Assembly (NCBI GenBank): GCA_001464065.1
Contig: LNDN01000010.1
Location: 1 to 54,430 of the forward strand
Origin: Acidobacteria bacterium Ga0077522
GTDB taxonomy: Bacteria; Acidobacteriota; Vicinamibacteria; Vicinamibacterales; Vicinamibacteraceae
Reading direction: 5' to 3'
DNA: 54,430 nucleotides
Positions 8,519 through 16,913 of the stretch are shown piece after piece. Both the position numbers and the translations under genes were made by a program. Within the stretch, counting starts at the first letter, position 1. Each line of letters starts with the position of its first letter. Under the pieces are notes generated by a model. It ran no database searches. It saw nothing but the letters and a program-made list of their open reading frames with translations, and was not told the DNA's origin.

Positions 8519-9046
8519 TCAGTTCCTGGCGCGCAGCGCGGCTTCGATCCGGGTCAGTCGGGTTTCGATGCCGTCCAGACGCATCAACAGCGCCTGGCGC
8601 AGGTCCACCGCGTCCTTCTGCGAGACCTGGCGCGTCAACCGCTTGTTCTCGGCGTGCAGGACCTGGATGTCGTGGATCCGCTGCAGTACCACGTCGATCT
8701 GGCCCAGAGAGAACGGTTTGGTCAGGTAGTCGTACGCCCCGAGTCGCACCGCCTGGATGGCCGTGTCGAGCGAGGCGAAGCCGGTGACGATCACCACATA
8801 CGCGGAGGGATTGGCCGCCCGGGCCGCCCGCAACACCGCCAGCCCGTCGACCCCTGGCAGGTGCAGATCGGTGATGACCAGCGAGAAGCGGTCGGGATCG
8901 CGCTCGATGGCCAGCAGCGCCGCACGGCCGTCCGCTGCCCCGACCACATCGAAGGTGCGCGCGCGGAAGTACTCCGAGAGCAACTCCCGGATGTCCGCCT
9001 CGTCCTCGACGATCAGCACCGACTGCCGTTCCTGGCCCTGTGTCAC
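8519..9046 (-). CDS. Response regulator, receiver domain plus helical tail
   Basis: A 175-aa protein with a complete CheY-like receiver at residues 8-125: acidic pair E14/D15, phospho-acceptor D60 (DLHLPG), T88 and K110 (LTKPFSLGQ). The tail of about 50 residues is a charged helix (LHAENKRLTRQVSQKDAVDLRQALLMRLDGIETRLTRIE in part), which suggests a coiled coil. There is no DNA-binding output domain, so it likely acts through a partner. It starts with GTG at 9046 after GAGGAG. It lies between the flagellar promoter and the divergent sigma-54 activator, so a role in flagellar regulation is plausible but unproven. Confidence 0.88.
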   Translation of the reverse strand: MTQGQERQSVLIVEDEADIRELLSEYFRARTFDVVGAADGRAALLAIERDPDRFSLVITDLHLPGVDGLAVLRAARAANPSAYVVIVTGFASLDTAIQAVRLGAYDYLTKPFSLGQIDVVLQRIHDIQVLHAENKRLTRQVSQKDAVDLRQALLMRLDGIETRLTRIEAALRARN

Positions 9047-9117
9047 GCGCGCTCCTCGCCGTGCATCCTATCCGAACCGCCCGATCGGCGGCCAAAGCTC
9101 GTGCCATCCGTCCGACT

Positions 9118-9178
9118 GACGTTCTACCGACTATCTTTGCTCAGCCTGTAAAGTCCCACTGTCGGCCGACCGACAATC
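9118..9178 (+). promoter_or_regulatory. Candidate operators in the divergent regulator spacer
   Basis: 9161-9178 reads GTCGG-CCGA-CCGACAATC, matching the layout of 8478-8495. A degenerate copy, GACGT-TCTA-CCGACTATC, lies at 9118-9135. The core GTCGGCCGAC at 9161-9170 is a perfect palindrome five bases from the palindrome-proximal end of the flanking spacer and just upstream of the -35 box at 9183. It probably mediates autoregulation of the activator. Confidence 0.45.
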
Positions 9179-9182
9179 TCGT

Positions 9183-9212
9183 TTGACATGCGACACAGTT
9201 CAGCCCAATACT
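9183..9212 (+). promoter_or_regulatory. Sigma-70-like promoter of the sigma-54 activator gene
   Basis: TTGACA (9183-9188), an 18-base spacer and AATACT (9207-9212). The -35 box is consensus and the -10 matches four of six positions. It gives a leader of about 73 bases to the GTG at 9292. Confidence 0.5.
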
Positions 9213-9291
9213 GGGCCTCTCGCCGGGTCGACGCGTTGTCGGTCGTTCGTCCTTCGTCCCCGGTCCCGTCGTGTCCTGTGCGGAGGTGCCC

Positions 9292-10707
9292 GTGACCGCT
9301 CGTCCACAGCCTTCGGTCCTTGTGGTCGAGGACGAGGCCGAACTTCGTCAGACCATCGCCGAGTCCCTCACCGAACAGGGCTTCGTCGTCGCCCAGAGCG
9401 CCGACGGCGCGGATGCCTTCGATCGGCTCAAGGGCTTTGCCTACGACGCCATCGTCATCGACCTCCGGTTGCCCGACGCCGACGGGCTCGATGTCCTGGA
9501 CGCCGCGGTCGGACGCTATCCCGACATCCTGGCCGTCATGGTCACGGGGTTCGGGGGCGTGGCCGAGGCGGTCTCCGCGATGCGCCGGGGCGCCATCGAC
9601 TTCCTCATCAAGCCCTTCCAGCTCTCGCAGCTGGCGCGCATCCTGACGACGTCGCTCGAGCAGCGGCGCCTGCGGGAGGAGAACGCCGACCTGCGCGCCC
9701 AGTTGCGCGACCGGTACCGCTTCGACAGCGTGATCGGCCACAGCGCGCCGATGCGGCACGTCTTCTCCACGCTCGAACTGGTGGCGCCGATGAACAGCAC
9801 CGTGCTGATTCAGGGCGAGACGGGCACGGGCAAGGAACTCATCGCGCGGACGCTGCACCACAACAGCCCGCGGGCCGACCAGCGATTCGTGGCCTTCAAC
9901 GCCGCAGCCATTCCGGAGCCGCTGGCCGAGGCCGAGTTGTTCGGTCATTCGAAGGGCGCGTTCACGGGCGCCGTCCAGGCCCGGGTGGGCCGGTTCGAAC
10001 TGGCGCACCGAGGCACGCTGTTCATCGACGAAGTGGCGTTGATGAGCATGCCGATGCAGGCCAAGCTGCTGCGGGCCCTGCAGGAGAAGGAGATCGAACG
10101 GGTCGGCGAGAGCAAGTCGATCAAGTTCGACGCCCGCATCGTCGCGGCGACCAACCTGGACCTGAAGAAGATGGTCAAGGACGGGACCTTCCGCGAAGAC
10201 CTGTACTACCGGCTCCACGTCATCCCGATCACCTTGCCGCCGCTGCGCGACCGCAAGGAAGACATCCCCCTGCTGGCTCGCCACTTCGTCCAGAAGTCCT
10301 GCCGCAACAACAACTTGCCGTCACGCACGCTGACGCAGGACGCGATGCGGGCCCTGATGAACTACAGCTGGCCGGGCAACATCCGGCAGTTGGAGAACGC
10401 GGTCGAGCATGCGGTGGCCATGACGGGCCAGGACACCGAGATTCAGGCGCGCGCCCTGCCCGAGGACATCTGCGCCCCAGCCTCGTCGCTGCTCCTGCCG
10501 ACCGTGGCCATTCCCGACGAGGGGATCAACTTCACCCAAGTGGTCTCGCAGCTCGAGCGCGAGCTCATCGTGCGCTGCCTCGAGAAGACCGGCGGCAACA
10601 AGCGGCAGGCGGCGCGCCTCCTGCAGCTGAGCCGGACGACCCTGATCGACAAGCTGAATCGTCTGAACGTGGCCAGTCCCCCCGACGACATCAGCGCCAC
10701 GGCCTAG
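9292..10707 (+). CDS. Sigma-54-dependent response regulator (NtrC/FlrC-like)
   Basis: 471-aa bacterial enhancer-binding protein. The receiver has D57 (IDLRLPDADG) and K107. The AAA+ domain has Walker A GETGTGKE (175-182), the sigma-54 contact loop GAFTGA (222-227) and Walker B GTLFIDEV (241-248). The C-terminal Fis-type helix-turn-helix is GGNKRQAARLLQLSRTTLID. Start choice: the GTG at 9292 has GGAGG five bases before it; an earlier GTG at 9271 lacks this. With a sigma-54 flagellar promoter close by and a kinase gene next to it, a role as flagellar class activator (FlrC/FleR-like) is likely. Confidence 0.93.
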   Translation: MTARPQPSVLVVEDEAELRQTIAESLTEQGFVVAQSADGADAFDRLKGFAYDAIVIDLRLPDADGLDVLDAAVGRYPDILAVMVTGFGGVAEAVSAMRRGAIDFLIKPFQLSQLARILTTSLEQRRLREENADLRAQLRDRYRFDSVIGHSAPMRHVFSTLELVAPMNSTVLIQGETGTGKELIARTLHHNSPRADQRFVAFNAAAIPEPLAEAELFGHSKGAFTGAVQARVGRFELAHRGTLFIDEVALMSMPMQAKLLRALQEKEIERVGESKSIKFDARIVAATNLDLKKMVKDGTFREDLYYRLHVIPITLPPLRDRKEDIPLLARHFVQKSCRNNNLPSRTLTQDAMRALMNYSWPGNIRQLENAVEHAVAMTGQDTEIQARALPEDICAPASSLLLPTVAIPDEGINFTQVVSQLERELIVRCLEKTGGNKRQAARLLQLSRTTLIDKLNRLNVASPPDDISATA

Positions 10708-11507
10708 ACGCCCGGCGCCCCGCGGGCAGAACGACACAGGGGGTGAGCGGCCGGCCGGCCACTCACCCCCTTCTGCATGTCTGGTGTCAGCCCGGGATCA
10801 GGGGCGGGCGGGCACGCGGACCTCGACGTCCGACGGCCCGACGAACCGGAGCGACCCGTCAGGCCGAGCCCGATGCCGCCGTCGCGGGTCGTCATGTAGG
10901 GCCGGAAGTACTCCTGCTCGCGCGCCAGGTCGATGCCCGGCCCCGTGTCGGACACGGTCAGGACCATGGTGTCGCCTTCCCGACCATACCCGATGCGGAT
11001 CACCGGGTCGGGCCGCCCGGCCATGGCCTGCTCGGCGTTCAGCACCAGGTTCACCAGCATCTGCTCGAAGTGCTGCGAGTCCATCCGCGCGGCACTCGTC
11101 CCCTCGGCCGTCGGCTCGACGTGGACCGTCACGCGCGCCCGCGCCAGATGGTACCGGCGCAGATTCAGGGCGCGTTCGATGCTGCGCGGGACGTCGGTCG
11201 TCGGCGAGGCCTCGTCACGGCGCGCGTAGTTGAGCAGTTCCCGCAGCAGCCCCGAGCACCGCACGGCCTGCCCGTGAATCCGCTGGAGTTTCTGGGCGAC
11301 GTCGTCCGAGATCCCGGGCTTGGTCGCGATGATCTCGCCGAGCCCCCCGATCACCTGCAAGGCGTTGTTGATCTCGTGGGTGACGTTGGGGAGCACGAGT
11401 TCGAGGGCGATCAGCCGGTTGGCGAACACGTAGTCGCCGGCACCAAGGTCTCGGGCGGGGGCGCCGACGGTCTCGGGCGCCACGGAAATCGGTTCGGAAG
11501 GGGACAC
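10704..11507 (-). CDS. Histidine kinase with disrupted C-terminus
   Basis: Soluble two-component kinase without a membrane span. H-box VTHEINNALQ with H44; N-box LVNLVLNAEQAM (N157); G1 DTGPG (187-191); G2 GGIGLGL (210-216). After residue 216 the frame continues into TGRSGSSGRRT and low-complexity sequence, reading through the terminator to 10704. A second frame from that point gives DGSLRFVGPSDVEVRVPARP and a stop at 10798, which is a normal kinase ending. About a dozen codons of the ATP-lid helix therefore appear deleted with a frame change, or the sequence has an error here. The start GTG at 11507 has AAAGGAG. It is the probable partner of the adjacent activator (FlrB-like). Confidence 0.8.
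   Translation of the reverse strand: MSPSEPISVAPETVGAPARDLGAGDYVFANRLIALELVLPNVTHEINNALQVIGGLGEIIATKPGISDDVAQKLQRIHGQAVRCSGLLRELLNYARRDEASPTTDVPRSIERALNLRRYHLARARVTVHVEPTAEGTSAARMDSQHFEQMLVNLVLNAEQAMAGRPDPVIRIGYGREGDTMVLTVSDTGPGIDLAREQEYFRPYMTTRDGGIGLGLTGRSGSSGRRTSRSACPPAPDPGLTPDMQKGVSGRPAAHPLCRSARGAPGV
10739..10770. terminator. Convergent-gene terminator
   Basis: Perfect nine-base stem GGGGGTGAG / CTCACCCCC with a GGCCGGCC-containing loop, followed by TTCT on the plus strand. It lies after the activator stop at 10707. The intact reading of the opposing kinase would end just before it, at 10798. Confidence 0.7.
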
Positions 11508-11536
11508 GTCACTCCTTTGCGCCGGCCATCCTATCT

Positions 11537-11563
11537 CAAGCCCGCGACGATCCGGGCCGATTA
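11537..11563 (+). promoter_or_regulatory. Possible sigma-28 (FliA) promoter upstream of cheY
   Basis: CAAG, 15 bases, GCCGATTA, compared with the FliA consensus TAAA-N15-GCCGATAA. The -10 part matches seven of eight positions, the -35 part is weak. It lies 65 bp before cheY. Confidence 0.35.
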
Positions 11564-11627
11564 GGCCCCTGAGGCACCAGGGCTCGGGCAGTTCGCCCGG
11601 CATCCCAGTCTAGCAAGCCGGAGGCGT

Positions 11628-11993
11628 ATGCGCTTTCTTGTGGTGGACGATTCGACGACGATGCGCCGCATCATCATCAACACGCTCAAGAAACTCGGCT
11701 ACACGGAGATCGTGGAGGCAGGCAACGGGCGTGAGGGCATCGAGAAGGTGAGCGAGGGGACGGTCGACCTCATCATCACCGACTGGAACATGCCCGAGAT
11801 GAACGGCATCGAGTTCATCCGCGCGCTGCGGGGGATGGAAGGCAAGCAGTCACTGCCCGTGCTGATGGTGACCACCAACGCCGCCAAGGACGACATCGTC
11901 GAGGCGCTGCGGGCCGGGGTCAACAACTACGTGGTGAAGCCCTTCACGCCCGACACCATCAAGGAAAAGATCGATGCGGTGATGGCCCACTGA
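11628..11993 (+). CDS. cheY: Chemotaxis response regulator CheY
   Basis: Single-domain receiver, 121 aa, that carries the chemotaxis signal to the motor switch. The acidic pair is D7/D8, the phospho-acceptor D52 (ITDWNMPEMNG), with T82/T83 and K104 (VVKPFTPD). MRFLVVDDSTTMRRIIINTLKKLGY is a typical motility CheY opening. It is preceded by GGAGG and followed by a CheX-like phosphatase gene 23 bases on. No cheA or cheW lies in the window. Confidence 0.93.
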   Translation: MRFLVVDDSTTMRRIIINTLKKLGYTEIVEAGNGREGIEKVSEGTVDLIITDWNMPEMNGIEFIRALRGMEGKQSLPVLMVTTNAAKDDIVEALRAGVNNYVVKPFTPDTIKEKIDAVMAH

Positions 11994-12016
11994 GGCTGTC
12001 GCCACTGGAGCGGACC

Positions 12017-12532
12017 ATGGCATCCCCGGCCACTGCGGTCGACCCTCAGTCGACTCAGCCGATGATTGAGACCCTCCGTGCGTGCACACGCGATGTGTTC
12101 GGCACCATGGTGGGCACGTCCCTGGCCGAAGGCACGCCGATCGACGGTGATGCCCTTCGCCCGCAGAGCAACGTCGTCGGCCAGATCGGCTTCGGCGGCT
12201 CGCGCTCCGGTCTCGTCGTGTTCTACGCCACGTTCGCCGGGGCCGGCAGCATCACCCGGGCCCTGCTCGGCATGGACGCGGACGCCGATCCGTCCAAGCC
12301 CGAAGTGGCCGACGCCATCGGCGAGATCACGAACATGATCGCCGGGTCGTTCCGCACCCGCATGGCCACCGACGGCGATGCCTGGGCCATCTCGATTCCG
12401 ACCGTCACGATGGGCTCCGACTTCTACATGACGCCACTGACCGATGGCCGGCGCACGATGCTGCCGTTCCGCATGGGTGAGCACGAGATCTTCGTCGAGC
12501 TGGTGATCACCACCCGGGTGCGACGGGCATGA
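12017..12532 (+). CDS. CheX-like chemotaxis phosphatase
   Basis: 171-aa protein of the CheC/CheX/FliY phosphatase type, predicted to dephosphorylate CheY-P. The single phosphatase motif E-x-x-N is present as EITNMIAG (E103, N106) on the helix that CheX uses to reach the CheY active site. A single copy of the motif and the lack of a CheC-type repeat favour CheX. It starts after GGAG. The next gene overlaps its stop by four bases (ATGA), so it is co-expressed with cheY and the HDOD gene. Confidence 0.82.
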   Translation: MASPATAVDPQSTQPMIETLRACTRDVFGTMVGTSLAEGTPIDGDALRPQSNVVGQIGFGGSRSGLVVFYATFAGAGSITRALLGMDADADPSKPEVADAIGEITNMIAGSFRTRMATDGDAWAISIPTVTMGSDFYMTPLTDGRRTMLPFRMGEHEIFVELVITTRVRRA

Positions 12533-13363
12533 GCACGCCTGCCGGGTCCGATGCGGCGAGCGCCGCGCTCGCGCTGCGCAACTCCGACCATCCATGGCTG
12601 CGGCCCGACGACCTGTCGATCCCGATGCTGCCCGACCAGGCGCAGCGGGTCCTTCACCTCGTCGGCGACCCCGATGTGACGATCTCGACGCTGGCGTCGG
12701 TCGTCAGCAAGGATCCCATCCTCGCCACCCGCGTGCTGGGCATGGCCAACTCCGCGCTCTATGGCGCCATGAGCCCCCTCCGCTCGGTGTCCGATGCGGT
12801 CGTGCGGCTCGGCACCCGCACCGTGCGCAACGTCGTGGTGACCGTGTCCATGCAGTCGCAGTTCAAGGCGCCCGAGGTCTATGGCCAGGAGGGGTTCCGC
12901 TTCATGGAACATGCCATCGGCACCGCCTACGTCGCGCACCTGGTCGCCGACAAGACGCGTGGGGACGTCGACGAGAGCTTCCTCTGCGGTCTGCTCCACG
13001 ACCTGGGCAAGCTGGTGATCATGAAGACGGCCCACCAGTACCAGAAGAAGCACGACGCGGTGATCCGCTCCGATGAACTGCACGCCGCCATCGTGCAGTA
13101 CCACGCGGTGTGCGGCGCCCTGGCCCTCGGCTTCTGGAACGTGCCCGATGAAGTGCGTGACGTGGTGCAGCACCACCATGCCTTCGAGGACGCCGCCGAT
13201 CCGCAGGCCGCCGCCATCTGCTACGCCGCCAACCTGCTCAGTCACCGCTACGGCTTCGGCTGCCAGCCGGAAGGCGACGCCGTCCTCGAGGACGCCGTCT
13301 TTCCCTACCTGGACCTCGACGCGGCGTGGATTGCCCACGCGGACGTGCGGGCCCCGGGCCTCT

Positions 13364-13392
<29 letters not shown>
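12529..13392 (+). CDS. HDOD domain protein
   Basis: 287-aa HDOD-family signalling protein. Visible features are LPDQAQRVLHLVGDPDVTISTLASVVSKDPILATRVLGMANSA (read in pieces), the usual HDOD opening, then AIGTAYVAHLVADKTRG, LCGLLHDLGKLVI (HD-like DLGK) and VPDEVRDVVQHHH. HDOD proteins are non-catalytic HD relatives found near chemotaxis and cyclic-di-GMP systems. It is translationally coupled to the CheX-like gene. Its last 29 bases overlap the 3' end of the opposing hybrid kinase. Confidence 0.88.
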
Positions 13393-15094
<1,702 letters not shown>

Positions 15095-15098
15095 GGGC

Positions 15099-15851
15099 TC
15101 AGGACGCCTTCGCGACGGACGCCTGGAGGGCTTCGACGCGCTGGCGCGCGTCGGCGGCGTAGGGGCTCTGCGGGAACTCGTCGATGACGCGCTGCAGCGC
15201 CTGCGAGGCCTCGGCCGACCGGCCGGCCTGCTGGTAGGCGTCGGCCAGTTGCACGAGCACCGCGTCCAGCGGCAGCGGGCCGTCGCGGCGCTGCGACAGG
15301 TCCTGCAGCGACTTGATGGCCGGATCGAACTGCTTCTGGCGCACCTGCATGCTGGCGAGGCCGAGGGACGCCATGCGCCCGAGCAGGGTCGAGGCGCCGG
15401 CCTGGTCGCGCACGGCAGCATAGGCGTCGGCGGCTTCCTTCGGACGGTTGGTCTCCGCGTAGAGAGACGCCGCGTAGTAGCGCGCCCGCATGCCGCCATC
15501 GGTGCCGCCAAAGGCCTCCGCCGTGGTCAGCAACTGCGTGAGCGCCGCCTCGGCCCGCGCGGCCTCGGTCGCGTAGGTGCCCGCGGCCGCCGGTGTCGGG
15601 GCAGCCCCGGGCGCCGGCGCCGGCGTCAGGGGCGCATTGAGAATCTCGACCGCCTCCGCCAGTTGCGCCTGGGCGCGCTCTTCGGTCCGCGCCTTGAAGG
15701 CCCGGTAGCCGAAGACGCTGGCCACCAGCAGCAGCACCGCGACCGCGGTGAGGGCGATGGTGCGCCCGTGCTGGGACAGATAGGAATTGGCGGCGACGAG
15801 GGCGTCGGCCGCCTCGTTGTGCTTGAGTTGTTCGCGTTCGGCTTTGTTCAT
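15099..15851 (-). CDS. TPR membrane protein (YfgM/tetratricopeptide_21-like)
   Basis: 250-aa protein with a cytoplasmic N-terminus (MNKAEREQLKHNEAADALV), one membrane helix near residues 31-52 (ALTAVAVLLLVASVFGY), a Pro/Ala-rich linker and a C-terminal helical-repeat region. The repeats show TPR spacing (RARYYAASLYAETNRPKEAADAY; VLVQLADAYQQAGRSAEASQALQRV). The layout resembles YfgM/ancillary SecYEG translocon TPR proteins, a family-level assignment only. It is just upstream of the hybrid kinase on the same strand, four bases apart. Confidence 0.75.
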   Translation of the reverse strand: MNKAEREQLKHNEAADALVAANSYLSQHGRTIALTAVAVLLLVASVFGYRAFKARTEERAQAQLAEAVEILNAPLTPAPAPGAAPTPAAAGTYATEAARAEAALTQLLTTAEAFGGTDGGMRARYYAASLYAETNRPKEAADAYAAVRDQAGASTLLGRMASLGLASMQVRQKQFDPAIKSLQDLSQRRDGPLPLDAVLVQLADAYQQAGRSAEASQALQRVIDEFPQSPYAADARQRVEALQASVAKAS

Positions 15852-15888
15852 GGTGTCATCCGGCCGGCGGCTTTCCCGCGGGGGCCGA

Positions 15889-15965
15889 TGGTGAGCGTGC
15901 CCGGAGTCGAACCGGGGACCTGCCGCTTAGGAGGCGGCCGCTCTATCCATCTGAGCTACACGCTC
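15889..15965 (-). tRNA. tRNA-Arg (CCT anticodon)
   Basis: Full cloverleaf on the minus strand. Acceptor GAGCGTG pairs with CACGCTC, the D-arm is GCTC/GAGC, the anticodon stem GCCGC/GCGGC encloses loop CTCCTAA (anticodon CCT, reading AGG), and the T-arm is CCCGG/CCGGG with TTCGA. The 3' CCA is encoded (15889-15891). It lies between the TPR gene and apt. Confidence 0.95.
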
Positions 15966-16055
15966 ACACGTCCGTTGTTCGGCCCCACGGGGGACGTCCG
16001 ACCTCCGGACCATCCGCCATGATGCACTGCCCTACCGTGCCTGAGCAAGGCTGCG

Positions 16056-16583
16056 CTAGTCGTCGTAGGGCAGAACGGCATGCACCGGCGTGGTGCCGAG
16101 CCTCGCCCGCCCCTGCAGGAACGTCAACTCGACGAGGAAGGCGCAGGCCACGATGCGGGCCCCGAGACCCGACACCAGTTCGATCGTCGCCTGGGCGGTG
16201 CCGCCCGTGGCCAGCAAGTCGTCCACGATGAGCACGCGCTGCCCCGGCAGGATCGCGTCAGCATGGATCTCGAGGGCGTCCGAGCCGTACTCGAGGTCGT
16301 AGGACACCCGCACACTGGCGGCGGGCAGTTTCCCCGGCTTGCGCACCGGCACGAACCCGGCGCCCAGGCGATCGGCCAGCGCGGCCCCGAAGATGAACCC
16401 GCGACTCTCCATGCCGACGACCAGATCGACGTCGGCGGCCGCATACGGCGCCGCCAGCGCGTCGAGCGCCAGTCGCAGTCCCTCGGGATCACGCAACAAG
16501 GTGGTGATGTCGTAGAACAGGATGCCCGGCTTGGGAAAGTCGGGCACGTGGCGAATCTTGGCCTTGAGCAATTCAGCGGTCAT
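16056..16583 (-). CDS. apt: Adenine phosphoribosyltransferase
   Basis: Purine salvage enzyme that converts adenine and PRPP to AMP, 175 aa, the usual length. It has the Apt opening HVPDFPKPGILFYDITTLL, GMESRGFIFGAALA, RKPGKLP and the PRPP-binding loop VLIVDDLLATGGT (117-129). It lies downstream of acyP on the same strand, 57 bases apart, and may share its transcript. Confidence 0.96.
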   Translation of the reverse strand: MTAELLKAKIRHVPDFPKPGILFYDITTLLRDPEGLRLALDALAAPYAAADVDLVVGMESRGFIFGAALADRLGAGFVPVRKPGKLPAASVRVSYDLEYGSDALEIHADAILPGQRVLIVDDLLATGGTAQATIELVSGLGARIVACAFLVELTFLQGRARLGTTPVHAVLPYDD

Positions 16584-16640
16584 GTCGTCCTGGAGATTCC
16601 TCGATGGCGGACGCGCCCGGCGCGCCCGCCCTTGCCTGCG

Positions 16641-16910
16641 TCACGCAATCCGGAAGCCGCGCCTGCCCTCCGGCAGCGCATCCTCGGATGCCACGTCATC
16701 CACCCGCGCCATCGGCGGGCCCTGCCAGACACGCCACTCGAAGCGGCGCACCGCCTCCGCGTCCCCTTCGGCATGCACGTGGACACGGCCATCGGGCAGG
16801 TTCTTCACCCAGCCGTCGAGGCCCTCCGCGCGGGCCGCCTCGGCGACATGGGCGCGGAACCCCACGCCCTGCACGCGGCCACTGACCAGGAACACCGTCG
16901 CGCGCAGCAT
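16641..16910 (-). CDS. acyP: Acylphosphatase
   Basis: Small enzyme that hydrolyses acyl phosphates, 89 aa, the family length. The catalytic residues are visible: R19 in VSGRVQGVGFRAHV and N37 in GWVKNLPDGRV. The C-terminal half is slightly divergent. It begins three bases after the stop of the large Asp-box protein gene, so the two are probably cotranscribed. Confidence 0.93.
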   Translation of the reverse strand: MLRATVFLVSGRVQGVGFRAHVAEAARAEGLDGWVKNLPDGRVHVHAEGDAEAVRRFEWRVWQGPPMARVDDVASEDALPEGRRGFRIA

Positions 16911-16913
16911 CGG

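Noticed and set aside
8280-9107. Minus-strand 275-codon open frame over the receiver gene
   Set aside because: Another frame of the receiver gene; the product is Arg/Gly/Ala-rich and without motifs.
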